A stretch of DNA of 64,000 nucleotides from UTCFX2 sp963827155 (GCA_963827155.1 CAWGZV010000001.1:372001-436000), one strand, 5' to 3'. Positions 16,374 through 25,223 are shown, numbered from the stretch's first letter. The notes: generated from the letters alone by a model not told the origin. Numbers and translations are program-made.

Positions 16374-18377
16374 TTAGTCCTGGCGTTTGAATTGGGTCTG
16401 GTAAAGATTGGCGTAGACGCCTTGCATATCCAGCAGCTCTTTATGGCTGCCGCGCTCGACGATCCGCCCGCGATCCACGACCAGGATCAGATCTGCCGCC
16501 AGGATGGTGCTCAGGCGGTGGGCAATCACGATGCTTGTCCGTCCCACCATCACCAGCTTGAGCGCTTCCTGGATCAAGGATTCGGATTCGCTGTCCAGGT
16601 GGCTGGTAGCCTCATCCAGGACCAAGATCGAGGGGTTTTTTAGAATCACGCGCGCTAAGGCGAGGCGCTGTTTTTCGCCACCGCTCAGGCGATAACCTCT
16701 TTCTCCAACGACAGTGTCGTAACCATCCGGCAGCTCTGCGATGAAATTGTGGATGTTCGCGGTCCGACAGGCATCTTCCAGCTCGGATTGGGTTGCGTCC
16801 AATTTGGCATAGAGCAGGTTCGTACGCATGGTGTCGTGGAACAGGTGGGTCTCCTGGGTCACCATGCCGACACTCCGGCTGAGCGAATCGAGGGTCAGGT
16901 CGCGCAAGTCGTGCCCATCGATGAAGATAGCTCCGCTGGTTGGGTCATAAAGCCGGGGGATCAGATAGGTGAGGGTGGTTTTCCCTGCTCCGCTAGGACC
17001 GACCAGCGCGACCAGATTGCCTGGCTCGACTTTGAAGGAAATCCCATCGAGCGCGTCGAGGCGCGCCTGGGAACGCCCACCTGCTTCATCCGAAGAGGTC
17101 TCAGGCGGTTCGAGCTGGTTTGAGTCCGAGGAGGGAAGCTGCTTCTTTTGGGTCTTGCCGCCAGACTTGGCGCCGTTGTTTTTCGGTTCATCACCACCAC
17201 CAGAAAGCACGGCAGTCACCTGGCTCATAGAGCCGTGACGCTCCACCTCACTGAGCAGCGCCAGGTTGGAGGGATCATAGCGGAAAGACACATCCCGAAA
17301 TTCGAGCGAGCCATTAACATGGCTGAGCTCGAGCGCATCGTATTTTTCTTCAATTTCAAGCGGCAGGTCGATCACCTCAAAAACCCGCTCGAAGCTGACC
17401 ACCGAAGTTGCAAATTCGACCGGGGCGTTCGCCAACCCTTGGAGCGAGCTGTAAAGACTGGTCAGGTAAGCCCCGAAGGCGACAATCGTCCCGACGGTGA
17501 ATGCATTTTGGATCACCAGATACCCGCCGAAGCCGTATACCAGAGCGGTGCCGATTGCGCTCAATAATCCGATGATCACGAAAAACGAGGTCCCCAACAC
17601 AGCGCGCTGGATGCCGATGTCCCGCACGCGTGCGGCTCTTCCCCGGAAGCGGTCCGATTCCAGCCCGGATCGCCCGAAGAGCTTGACAAGGAGCGCCCCG
17701 CCAATATTCAGCGTCTCGTTCATCATGGCGTTCATCTGGGCATTTGCATCCATCCCTTGCCGGGCAACATCACGCAGCCGGTCCCCCATCCTGCGCGCCA
17801 CCAGGATAAAAAGGGGCAGAATCAAGACACTGATGATGGTGAGGCGCCACTCCAGGCCTAGCATCACAATCAGCACCGCTGCAGCCTGGATGATATTGGT
17901 GATGATGCCAACGATCACATTGCTGATCGCATTTTGGGCGCCGACGACATCGTTGTTCAATCGGCTCATCAGCTCGCCCACCCGAGTGTGGGTGAAAAAG
18001 CGCAGCGACATGCGCTGCAGCCGGCTGAAGAGAGCGGAGCGCAAGTCATAGATTACACCCTCGCCAACGACTGCGTTCAGGCGGCGCTGGACTACATTGA
18101 TCAACCCACCCAGAGCAGGGATGAACAAGAGGCCGATGGAAAGCAGGACGAGCTGGCGCAGATCCCCCTGCGGGATGGTTGTGTCGATAAGCGTGCGCAG
18201 GATCAACGGTGTGAGCAGGGTAAGCCCGGTACCGAGCAAGATCGCCACGAGCATACCTACGATTTGCCAGAGGTATGGGCGCGAATAGGCCATCACGCGT
18301 TTTAACAGCGCCCAGGTCACTCGAGGTTTCTCCTCGGAAGCACTCAAATAACTCCACCATCCACCGTGAAAAGCCAT
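16374..18377 (-). CDS. ABC exporter, fused permease and ATPase, with NBD insertion
   Basis: 667 residues. An N-terminal type-1 exporter membrane domain (six helices, about 35-310) is followed by an ATPase domain with Walker A GPSGAGKTT (460-468), signature LSGGEKQR, Walker B ILVLDEATSHLD and H-loop IVIAHRLS. The MsbA/LmrA-like arrangement implies export of a lipid or drug as a homodimer or heterodimer. Between the first NBD strand (SFRYDPS, about 370) and the usual LDGISF (about 443) is an extra 70-residue, Ser/Gly/Lys-rich, probably disordered segment. CCAAGGAG precedes the ATG. No partner half-transporter is adjacent. Confidence 0.9.
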   Translation of the reverse strand: MAFHGGWWSYLSASEEKPRVTWALLKRVMAYSRPYLWQIVGMLVAILLGTGLTLLTPLILRTLIDTTIPQGDLRQLVLLSIGLLFIPALGGLINVVQRRLNAVVGEGVIYDLRSALFSRLQRMSLRFFTHTRVGELMSRLNNDVVGAQNAISNVIVGIITNIIQAAAVLIVMLGLEWRLTIISVLILPLFILVARRMGDRLRDVARQGMDANAQMNAMMNETLNIGGALLVKLFGRSGLESDRFRGRAARVRDIGIQRAVLGTSFFVIIGLLSAIGTALVYGFGGYLVIQNAFTVGTIVAFGAYLTSLYSSLQGLANAPVEFATSVVSFERVFEVIDLPLEIEEKYDALELSHVNGSLEFRDVSFRYDPSNLALLSEVERHGSMSQVTAVLSGGGDEPKNNGAKSGGKTQKKQLPSSDSNQLEPPETSSDEAGGRSQARLDALDGISFKVEPGNLVALVGPSGAGKTTLTYLIPRLYDPTSGAIFIDGHDLRDLTLDSLSRSVGMVTQETHLFHDTMRTNLLYAKLDATQSELEDACRTANIHNFIAELPDGYDTVVGERGYRLSGGEKQRLALARVILKNPSILVLDEATSHLDSESESLIQEALKLVMVGRTSIVIAHRLSTILAADLILVVDRGRIVERGSHKELLDMQGVYANLYQTQFKRQD

Positions 18378-18520
18378 AACTATATTCTCCTTGGACTGAC
18401 TATGATACCCGGAATTATCCTTCTAAGGCAGGTCAAATCATGATAAATGGGCACAGCTCGCGAGCTTCATGCGAATGACTGCATGCAGGTACAAGCGCAG
18501 GCTATTCTCGAGAGAGTGAG

Positions 18521-18526
18521 TATAAT
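18521..18526 (+). promoter_or_regulatory. -10 element (TATAAT) before glutamine cyclotransferase
   Basis: A perfect TATAAT ends eight bases before the ATG at 18535, the same spacing as at 11638-11652. No Shine-Dalgarno sequence is present, and the -35 region is poor. Confidence 0.4.
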
Positions 18527-18534
18527 TGGGTTCG

Positions 18535-19584
18535 ATGACCAGGTGTTCTCGAATTTATCGGTGTATTTATATTCTGACTATGTTGGTGATCTGGATACCG
18601 CCTGGCTTGGGAAGCTGTCAGGTGGATCGCAATGCGACAGATTTGCATGCCTCACCAGAAGCAGCAGCTTCTCAGGAGATTATCCCCCCGACATCCTCTC
18701 ACCCTTCTCAAAGCCAGGCAGCCGCAACAGCCAGCTCAACTCTCGTGCCTTCTGCCACCTTCGCTCCGACCGAGACCGTATTGCCGGAGCTCGGGATTGG
18801 CTGGATGGTTTATCCGACCGTTTCAACGGACGAACCACCTGTGCGCTCGTATACCTGTCCCTGGCTGAAGATGCCTGGTGATCTACCGCATTATACCTAC
18901 GAGATCATCCATACCTATCCCCACGATCGGAGAGCATACACCCAGGGTTTGTTTTTCTGGAATGGAAATCTATATGAAAGTACCGGCAGGCACGGCGTCT
19001 CATCGCTGCGAAAAGTGGACTTATCGACGGGCGAGATATTGATGCAGGTGGACGTACCGGAGAGATATTTTGCCGAAGGAGCGGCGCCATTCGAAGACAA
19101 GATTTTTCAGCTGACCTGGAAAGAGCAGACCGGCTTTATTTATAATCCAGAAACATTTGAGCTGGTCGGAACCTTCCCCTACAAAACCCAGGGCTGGGGT
19201 CTCACTCAGGACGGGCAGAACCTGATCCGCAGCAGTGGATCGAATATCCTGGCTTTTATCGATCCGCTCACGCTGAAGACGGTTGAAGCTGTAGAAGTGC
19301 GCAATAGTGACCATGCAGTAAAAAACCTTAATGAACTGGAATATATTCGCGGTGAGGTCTGGGCAAATATCTACCTGACTTCTTGTGTTGCCCGCATAGA
19401 CCCTTCAAGCGGCCGCGTCCTGGGGTGGATCGACCTGCACGGGCTGCTGAGCCCTGAAGAGGAGAAAACCGCTGAAGTGCCGAACGGGATCGCATTTGAC
19501 GAACAGACCGGGCGGATCTTTGTGACCGGGAAGTACTGGCCAAAGCTGTTCGAAATTGAGGTGGTGCCATCAGCGTCGAATTGA
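18535..19584 (+). CDS. Glutaminyl-peptide cyclotransferase (glutamine cyclotransferase)
   Basis: About 349 residues. The second two-thirds match the five-bladed beta-propeller plant/bacterial glutamine cyclotransferase family: YEIIHTYPHDRRAYTQGLFFWNGNLYESTG, LTWKEQTGFIYN, GWGLTQDGQNLIRSSGS, LNELEYIRGEVWANIY and PNGIAFD. It converts N-terminal Gln to pyroglutamate. The N-terminus is hydrophobic and ends in LGSC, a possible lipobox, followed by a Ser/Thr/Pro-rich linker, so the enzyme probably sits outside the membrane. The ATG at 18535 is preferred over a TTG at 18526 inside the -10 element. uvrC overlaps its stop by four bases. Confidence 0.87.
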   Translation: MTRCSRIYRCIYILTMLVIWIPPGLGSCQVDRNATDLHASPEAAASQEIIPPTSSHPSQSQAAATASSTLVPSATFAPTETVLPELGIGWMVYPTVSTDEPPVRSYTCPWLKMPGDLPHYTYEIIHTYPHDRRAYTQGLFFWNGNLYESTGRHGVSSLRKVDLSTGEILMQVDVPERYFAEGAAPFEDKIFQLTWKEQTGFIYNPETFELVGTFPYKTQGWGLTQDGQNLIRSSGSNILAFIDPLTLKTVEAVEVRNSDHAVKNLNELEYIRGEVWANIYLTSCVARIDPSSGRVLGWIDLHGLLSPEEEKTAEVPNGIAFDEQTGRIFVTGKYWPKLFEIEVVPSASN

Positions 19585-21437
19585 GCGAGCACATCCAGGG
19601 CATCATAAACAGCCTGCCCAACAAATCCGGCTGCTATTTGATGAAGGACCAGGCGGGGAAAGTCATCTATGTAGGCAAGGCGATCAATCTGCGCAGCCGG
19701 GTGAGATCGTATTTTCATGCCAGCGCAAACCACGAGCGCCGGATCCTCAAGATGGTATCGAACATCCAGGATATCGAGTGGATTGTGGTCGGGTCGGAGT
19801 TAGAAGCCTTGATCCTGGAGATGAACCTGATCAAGAAGCACCGCCCGCATTACAACGTTCGTCTGAAAGACGATAAGCGCTACCCTTATATCAAAGTCCA
19901 CTGGGCAAATCCATTCCCAACCGTTACAGTCACACGGCAGATGGTGCAGGACGGATCGCGTTATTTTGGGCCCTACACCAGCGTTTGGGCAGTGCACCAG
20001 ACCCTTGATTTGCTGCGGCGGATCTTCCCGTTCCTGACTTGCGATCGAGAGATCACAGGGCAGGATGATCGCGCCTGCCTGTATTACGACATCAAGCTCT
20101 GCACTGCTCCCTGCATCGGAAAGATTTCGCAGGAGAGCTACCGCCATATGATCGCGGATCTATGCGAATTCCTGGAAGGGCGTACGGAAAAGATCGTGGC
20201 GCGTCTGAAGGATGAAATGGACAAAGCTGCAGAGGAGATGCGCTACGAGCAGGCTGCCGCGCTTCGCGATCAGGTGAGGGCGATCGAAACGGTAGTCGAG
20301 CATCAGAAAATCATCTCAAGCGAATATATCGACTCGGATGTGCTGGCGCTGGCGCGCTCCGATGGGGATGCCTGTGTGCAGGTCTTTTTCATCCGGGGCG
20401 GCAAACTGATAGGGAGAGATTATTTCTTGATGGAAGGCGCAACCGATATATCCGACCAGAACGTGATGGCCGAATTTATCAAACAGTTTTACAGCCAGGC
20501 CTCGATGGTGCCGCCTCAGGTGCTGCTGCCGCACGAAGTTGAAGAAGCGCAGATCATCCGGCAGTGGCTGGGGCAAAGGCGCGAGGATCAGAAAGTTGAG
20601 ATCCTGGTGCCGCGCCAGGGAATACAGCAAGAGCTGATCCAGATGGCGGCGGAAAACGCGGCGGAGACTCTGCGCGCCCTGCAGGCACAGTGGGAGGCAG
20701 ACCGCCACCGCCAGGAGCAGGCTTTGGCAGAACTTCAGACAGCCCTCAAGCTGGAGAATCCGCTGAACCGGATAGAATGCTACGATATTTCAAACATCCA
20801 GGGCACTGCTGCGGTGGGGAGCATGGTCGTCTTCGAACAAGGGATACCGAAGAAAAGCCTGTACCGCCGGTTCAACATCCAAAGCGTGAAGGGCCCGGAC
20901 GATTTTGCCAGCATGGAGGAGGTGCTGACCAGGCGCTTCAACCGCTGGGCAGCGGCGCAGGAGCAAGCGAATGTGCCCGGTAAGAAACCTGATCCCGCGT
21001 TTTTGATCCTGCCGGATCTGTTGATAGTCGACGGTGGAAAAGGGCAGCTTGGCAGGGCGGCTGCAGTGCTCGAGAAATTTGAGCTGATGAATCGGTTCCC
21101 AGTGGCCGGGCTGGCGAAACAAAACGAGGAGCTGTTTTTCCCAGACCAGCCGCTGCCGCTGGTGCTGCCTCGCGCCTCGCAGGCGCTCTACTTGATCCAG
21201 CGAATCCGCGACGAAGCGCACCGTTTTGCGATCACTGCTCACCGCCACAAGCGGACAAAAGAGGGCCTTGCTTCACGCCTGGATGCCGTCCCGGGGATTG
21301 GACCAGCAAAACGGAAAGCCCTGCTGGGACGCTTTGGCTCGATCGAGGGAATCCTGGCGGCGACAGAGCTGGAGCTGACATCCGTCCCAGGTATCAACCC
21401 GGCATTAGCCCAAACCTTGAAAGAAAGCCTGGAATAA
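19581..21437 (+). CDS. uvrC: Excinuclease ABC subunit C
   Basis: 618 residues, the usual size. Domains in order: GIY-YIG nuclease (PNKSGCYLMKDQAGKVIYVGKAINLRSRVRSYF, about 10-45), Cys-rich region (CLYYDIKLCTAPCIGKI), UVR motif (EKIVARLKDEMDKAAEEMRYEQAAALRDQ), the RNase H-like C-terminal nuclease (IECYDISNIQG, DLLIVDGGKGQL) and tandem HhH motifs (LDAVPGIGPAKRKALL). It makes both incisions around UvrAB-bound DNA lesions. The start is TTG at 19581, overlapping the upstream TGA (TTGA), so it is translationally coupled to the cyclotransferase. Confidence 0.96.
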   Translation: MSEHIQGIINSLPNKSGCYLMKDQAGKVIYVGKAINLRSRVRSYFHASANHERRILKMVSNIQDIEWIVVGSELEALILEMNLIKKHRPHYNVRLKDDKRYPYIKVHWANPFPTVTVTRQMVQDGSRYFGPYTSVWAVHQTLDLLRRIFPFLTCDREITGQDDRACLYYDIKLCTAPCIGKISQESYRHMIADLCEFLEGRTEKIVARLKDEMDKAAEEMRYEQAAALRDQVRAIETVVEHQKIISSEYIDSDVLALARSDGDACVQVFFIRGGKLIGRDYFLMEGATDISDQNVMAEFIKQFYSQASMVPPQVLLPHEVEEAQIIRQWLGQRREDQKVEILVPRQGIQQELIQMAAENAAETLRALQAQWEADRHRQEQALAELQTALKLENPLNRIECYDISNIQGTAAVGSMVVFEQGIPKKSLYRRFNIQSVKGPDDFASMEEVLTRRFNRWAAAQEQANVPGKKPDPAFLILPDLLIVDGGKGQLGRAAAVLEKFELMNRFPVAGLAKQNEELFFPDQPLPLVLPRASQALYLIQRIRDEAHRFAITAHRHKRTKEGLASRLDAVPGIGPAKRKALLGRFGSIEGILAATELELTSVPGINPALAQTLKESLE

Positions 21438-21489
21438 CCGCCCCTGAAAGGTATAATCGTCGCTGGAATTATAGGAAGGAGAACGGACG

Positions 21490-21612
21490 ATGGCTAAGAA
21501 GATAACCCGCTCGCGGAGCGAGCAACGCGCCCTGCGCACACAGCAAATCCTGTTCATGGCGCTCGGCTTGATCGTGATCTTGTCGATGGTGATCTCGCTG
21601 ATTGCGAAATAA
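21490..21612 (+). CDS. Forty-residue single-span membrane protein
   Basis: ATG at 21490, preceded by AGGAAGGAG, and stop at 21610-21612. The first 18 residues are very basic (KKITRSRSEQRALRTQ). They are followed by one hydrophobic helix (ILFMALGLIVILSMVISLIA) ending in Lys. It is a small membrane protein with a cytoplasmic basic N-terminus. A TATAAT lies at 21453-21458. It is followed within 12 bases by the MoaD-like gene, so the two probably share a transcript. Function unknown. Confidence 0.65.
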   Translation: MAKKITRSRSEQRALRTQQILFMALGLIVILSMVISLIAK

Positions 21613-21624
21613 CCTGAGGAATTG

Positions 21625-21903
21625 ATGATCGTAAATTTTTACGCCACTTTGAGACAGGTTGTTGGGCAAAAATCGATTGATTTTCAGGTGGCTGAAGGGG
21701 ACACAGTAAGAGACCTGCTGGCAGAAATGCTCAGGCGATACCCGGCCCTCCGCACTGAGCTGCTGGACCAGGATGGGAATATGTATGCCCATGTGCATAT
21801 CTTTGTAAATGGGCGAGACGTTCCCTTCCTGGAACACAGCCTGGATACGGTAATCAATCCGACGGATATAATCGGGGTCTTTCCGGCTGTTGGCGGCGGC
21901 TGA
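21625..21903 (+). CDS. moaD: MoaD/ThiS family sulfur-carrier protein
   Basis: 92 residues with the ubiquitin-like beta-grasp fold (MIVNFYATLRQVVGQKSIDF ... TVRDLLAEMLRRYP ... VFVNGRDV-type segment ... IIGVFPAVGGG). The C-terminal Gly-Gly is present, so it can be adenylated and thiocarboxylated to donate sulfur in molybdopterin synthesis. No MoaE or MoeB is seen in the window. The start is the ATG at 21625, with GAGG just upstream; TTG at 21622 is also in frame. Confidence 0.85.
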   Translation: MIVNFYATLRQVVGQKSIDFQVAEGDTVRDLLAEMLRRYPALRTELLDQDGNMYAHVHIFVNGRDVPFLEHSLDTVINPTDIIGVFPAVGGG

Positions 21904-21919
21904 ATCCCGGCGCAGAGAA

Positions 21920-22714
21920 TTATCCTAATTTCATCACAATTCGGGCGGGTTGGGGGAGATCGCCAGCATCCTGTTGATAAGGCATTAACCCCAAAGTGAT
22001 GATTGCATCACCTTTCTTGAGTTTAAAACGCGAAAAACCAAGCTCTGCAGGGCTGGGGTGCGGCACAAATTCAACCACTGACCAGCCGTAATTTGGCGCC
22101 TCTCTCAAGTAGAAGGATTGCAAGGCTCCAATCCCACTGTTGCCTTCATAAGCTCGCCATAATGCCGGATTAGGGATATCGTCGATCACGTCCTGCGGGG
22201 CGACCGGCTCATAATCTGGTGGGATGGGCAGGCCTTCTGCACCGGTATGCACACCTGCAACTTCCGGTGGGAAGCGCAGGCTGGAGATGATCTGAGTTGC
22301 CTGCGTCTGGAAGAATTCGTATTCTTCCTTCAAATGGAGCACGATGAAATGGAGCACAGTCATATCGCGCTCGAGGATGCCTGTCCAAAGCCGGCGGTCA
22401 TCTTTTTTGGGCAGGACAATCTCGGCTTCAACCCCAAGTGCGCCAGCCATGCTCCAGGGTGAGGAGCCGACCTGATGCGCCCCCAGCCAGCTTGCCAGCA
22501 TCCCGATATGGCGGTTCCAGATAGGCTCAATCGGCTGACGGGCGCAGTTGAACTCCCCTCGCACCAGCACCTGTCCGGATTTTGGACCGCTGTAATCAGG
22601 GGTCAGCGCCTCGGGGATCGAGGCAAAACCATCCACCTCCCCCATTTTGCGGTGGATCCAATCATCCGAGTAGGTGAGTTCGAAGCCCCAAAGAACGTGT
22701 TGGAAGACACCCAT
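21920..22714 (-). CDS. Unknown protein downstream of aldehyde ferredoxin oxidoreductase
   Basis: About 264 residues, soluble, without signal peptide or membrane segments. I do not recognise the family. Features include an aromatic-rich start (MGVFQHVLWGFELTYSDDWIHRK, a beta-hairpin-like pattern often seen in stress-protein or PsbP-like folds), a helical middle (EEYEFFQTQATQIISSLRFP), and a C-terminal beta-rich domain. The segments ELTYSDDWI and QIISSLRF recall the PsbP/DUF1795 pattern. The ATG at 22714 is preferred over the frame's earlier start at 22747. A terminator separates it from AOR. Confidence 0.5.
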   Translation of the reverse strand: MGVFQHVLWGFELTYSDDWIHRKMGEVDGFASIPEALTPDYSGPKSGQVLVRGEFNCARQPIEPIWNRHIGMLASWLGAHQVGSSPWSMAGALGVEAEIVLPKKDDRRLWTGILERDMTVLHFIVLHLKEEYEFFQTQATQIISSLRFPPEVAGVHTGAEGLPIPPDYEPVAPQDVIDDIPNPALWRAYEGNSGIGALQSFYLREAPNYGWSVVEFVPHPSPAELGFSRFKLKKGDAIITLGLMPYQQDAGDLPQPARIVMKLG

Positions 22715-22752
22715 AACCGGTCCTCTATCGTGAAATGAATCTAACAATCAAT

Positions 22753-22779
22753 GGGGGCAGCATTTGGACTGCTGCCCCC
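22753..22779 (-). terminator. Hairpin after aldehyde ferredoxin oxidoreductase
   Basis: GGGGGCAGCA (22753-22762) pairs perfectly with TGCTGCCCCC (22770-22779) around seven bases. It lies between the AOR stop and the next minus-strand gene. The T-run is weak on this strand. Confidence 0.6.
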
Positions 22780-22838
22780 AGGTTTTCAACTGTTAATGCA
22801 CAGCTTGCATAACAGGAGAGGCTTCCTGCCAGCAAGTT

Positions 22839-24617
22839 TCAGTCGTCGCCGCCGTTGTGGACCCAGCTGTAGACTGAATTGAGCTGCTCGTCTGTGATTG
22901 TCCAGACCACGTTGTGAGGCGGGAGCTTCTCGTAGCGCATGAATTCTGGCGGGCGGTCGTCGGCAGAGGTAAAGCCGGCATGCTCGTTAAAGAGACGCTC
23001 AACCTTGAGAACTTCTTTGCCCATCGGAATTACGTCCCCATCAGTGATATTCAGGCCGGTGACGCCCGAAACAGTTTCTGCCATCCCACTCCAACCTTTT
23101 GCGATGTCCAGGATTGGGAATGCGATGAACAGGCAGTAGCCGCTGCTGTCGATGAATGCGGTTGCTGCCTGGAAAGTCAGCGACAATTCAGCTTTTCCTT
23201 CATCGGAGAGCGGATCGAGCTTGCCGCTGACGCCCGCAATCTCGGGGGCGATGGTATAGCCGGCGGTATGGTCGGCGCCCATCGGGGTCGTGGCGTAGGT
23301 CACGCCGATACCTTTGACGGCGCGCGGCTCGTAAGCAGGCATCGACTGTCCTTTACAGGTCGGAACGCGGTGGACACCGAAGGCTTTTGCGGTCGCTTCC
23401 ACACCCTGCCCGATGATCCTGCCCATGGGAGTCCCCTTGGCAACCTCAGAAAGCAGGTCCATGGCAGCCGCGCCGTCGCCGAACTCGATGACACCAGCTT
23501 CCATGGCAATTGCGAGCGTATTTCCGGATTCGATCGTATCCAAACCGATGTCATTGCACTCACGGGTCATCTGGGCGATCCAGTCCAGACTGTCTACGCC
23601 GCAGTTTGCGCCCAAAGCCCAGGCGGTTTCGTACTCAAGACAGGAGACCAGATGCTCGCCGCTCTCGTCGGGGTAGATGTTTGAGCATTTGATGATGCAG
23701 CCGGGGTGGCAGCCGTGACCGGTTGTGCCTTCGCCCTTGCCGTCGGCGCAGCGCTCTTCAACCACTTCGGCGATGCGCTCGCCAGAGATTTTAGCCGCAC
23801 CTTCGAACTGCCCGGCGCTGAAGTTGCGGGTGGGGAGACCGCCAGCCTCGTTCAGGATGTTGATCAGGATCGCAGTCCCGAAAGAATTTAGACCGCCGCC
23901 CTTCTTGGTCAGGGCGTGCTCCTGGATCGACTCGGTCAACTTCTTGCGGCCTTGTTTGAACAGATCCATGTTGACGATTTCAACGCCTGGTCCGCCGGTG
24001 TCATCGATTATCATCGCCTTAATGCCGCGTGCGCCCATCACTGCGCCGAGACCGCCGCGTCCGGCGTAGCGCCCAGGGCGATTTTCCATGTCATTGACAG
24101 AAATGCCCGCGTTCGAGAGCTTCATCTCGCCAGCCGGACCGATGCCGATTACTGCTGTCTTGGGGTATTTCTCCCACAGCACTTCGTCGACTTTGTACAT
24201 CCCCATGCCGACCAAGGCTGAGGCATCTTCGAATTTTACGCCGTCTTTCGTCACGACGACGGTATACCATTTTCCATCGGCAGGCTGTCCTTCCACGATG
24301 ATGGCGGCGAGACCTAATTTCGCAATCATCTGACCAGAAAGACCGCCGGCGTTGGATTCCTTTATTCCACCCGTAAGTGGGCTCTTGGCGCCAAATGAGG
24401 TCCGTCCGCTGCTCGGTGCAGCAGGTGTACCGGTGACCCATCCTGGAGCGATTACCAGTTTATTATTCGGACCCAGCGGATGGCAGGTGGGTTCGACCTC
24501 ATCAAAAACAACCATCGATGTCAGGCCGCGTCCTGCCCAGCGTGTCCATTTTTGAGGGACTTCTTCGTACTTAGCTTTTAGTGACGTCATGTCAATTCTT
24601 AAGATTTTCTTGGCCAT
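22839..24617 (-). CDS. Aldehyde ferredoxin oxidoreductase (tungsten/molybdopterin enzyme)
   Basis: 592 residues. The N-terminal AOR domain has the typical GRGLTSMVVFDEV and SFGAKSPLTGGIKESNAGG region that binds the bis-pterin cofactor, and NRPGRYAGRGGLGAVMGARGIKAM. The Fe4S4 ligands are probably the cysteines in HGCHPGCIIKCSN (about 308-318) with a fourth in SSGYCLF. Spacing is C-x3-C-x3-C rather than the C-x2-C-x3-C of the archaeal enzyme, as seen in some subfamilies. It oxidises aldehydes to acids with ferredoxin, or the reverse, in anaerobes. Its start overlaps the upstream MoaD-like gene by 26 bases. Confidence 0.93.
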   Translation of the reverse strand: MAKKILRIDMTSLKAKYEEVPQKWTRWAGRGLTSMVVFDEVEPTCHPLGPNNKLVIAPGWVTGTPAAPSSGRTSFGAKSPLTGGIKESNAGGLSGQMIAKLGLAAIIVEGQPADGKWYTVVVTKDGVKFEDASALVGMGMYKVDEVLWEKYPKTAVIGIGPAGEMKLSNAGISVNDMENRPGRYAGRGGLGAVMGARGIKAMIIDDTGGPGVEIVNMDLFKQGRKKLTESIQEHALTKKGGGLNSFGTAILINILNEAGGLPTRNFSAGQFEGAAKISGERIAEVVEERCADGKGEGTTGHGCHPGCIIKCSNIYPDESGEHLVSCLEYETAWALGANCGVDSLDWIAQMTRECNDIGLDTIESGNTLAIAMEAGVIEFGDGAAAMDLLSEVAKGTPMGRIIGQGVEATAKAFGVHRVPTCKGQSMPAYEPRAVKGIGVTYATTPMGADHTAGYTIAPEIAGVSGKLDPLSDEGKAELSLTFQAATAFIDSSGYCLFIAFPILDIAKGWSGMAETVSGVTGLNITDGDVIPMGKEVLKVERLFNEHAGFTSADDRPPEFMRYEKLPPHNVVWTITDEQLNSVYSWVHNGGDD

Positions 24618-25047
24618 TTTTTTCTCCTTCGTTTGAGATGGGAATGGATAAAATTTCCAATTTTATGGTTTCAAATGGGTGTAAGTATGATGCATAGCGC
24701 CGTGCTTTCTCATCGCCTCGGTTAAATTCTGCTGACATACGGACTCCATCGCGATATTGATAAGGCCACATCCGATCCACCGAAAATACCCCGATATGGT
24801 CTCCGCTGTTCAGCACCTGACCGTCTCCAGTAGACAGTCCTGGGACATCACAGAGAACGGAATTTATGAACAGATAGCCTCTTTCATCTTCTGGAACTCC
24901 AAGCTGACGAAGCAGATCTCCTTTCGTAGCGCCTGCCGGTATTTCAACTTCTTTGGAAGCGACATGCTTGCCCCCGAGAAGTCTTGCGATTGTGCCATAG
25001 AGAGAGACGTGAACTTGGGTCGTTTTTGGATCAAGATTATTATCCAT
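24592..25047 (-). CDS. MoaD/ThiS-like protein without the Gly-Gly tail, paired with AOR
   Basis: 151 residues. The first 95 form a beta-grasp domain (VHVSLYGTIARLLGGKHVASKEVEIPAGAT ... LLRQLGVPEDERGYLFINS ... LNSGDHIGVFSV). Where MoaD ends in Gly-Gly this protein continues as DRMWPYQYRDG and a further 50 polar residues, so it cannot be a normal sulfur carrier. The overlapping order suggests a structural or maturation partner of AOR. The start ATG has no clear Shine-Dalgarno sequence; a strong AAAGGAGG further upstream is not followed by a start codon. Confidence 0.72.
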   Translation of the reverse strand: MDNNLDPKTTQVHVSLYGTIARLLGGKHVASKEVEIPAGATKGDLLRQLGVPEDERGYLFINSVLCDVPGLSTGDGQVLNSGDHIGVFSVDRMWPYQYRDGVRMSAEFNRGDEKARRYASYLHPFETIKLEILSIPISNEGEKNGQENLKN

Positions 25048-25129
25048 AGGCTGATGGAGTTGCTGTGTTTAGGGTTAAGAAGCTGCCTCCTTTATTCGGA
25101 GTATTTGGCGAAAAAATATGTAATTATTA

Positions 25130-25159
25130 TTGACAATATTAGCTTTTGTGCATTAATAT
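25130..25159 (+). promoter_or_regulatory. Promoter TTGACA-N18-TAATAT toward moaA
   Basis: A perfect -35 TTGACA (25130-25135) and a -10-like TAATAT (25154-25159) 18 bases apart, in the 234-base divergent region between the AOR operon and moaA. Confidence 0.55.
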
Positions 25160-25199
25160 GATACACAAGCCAATGTTAGCATTGTTGTTTTGAGAAGGC

Positions 25200-25223
25200 A
25201 ATTCTAAAATTTTTTTTAGAATT
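25200..25223. promoter_or_regulatory. Perfect AT-rich palindrome, candidate operator
   Basis: AATTCTAAAA (25200-25209) and TTTTAGAATT (25214-25223) are perfect inverted arms around TTTT. The right arm touches the -35 position of a possible second moaA promoter (TATAAT at 25245-25250). The position suits a repressor site controlling moaA or the divergent AOR operon. A weak hairpin terminator is the alternative. Confidence 0.4.

Noticed and set aside
25086..25093. Strong Shine-Dalgarno sequence AAAGGAGG on the minus strand upstream of the MoaD-like gene
   Set aside because: No ATG, GTG or TTG follows within 5-12 bases, and the MoaD-like start is about 40 bases further on. I cannot assign a leader ORF to it.
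25171..25184. Inverted repeat CAATG-TTAG-CATTG in the moaA upstream region
   Set aside because: Five-base arms are expected by chance at this length; the neighbouring 10-base palindrome is a better operator candidate.
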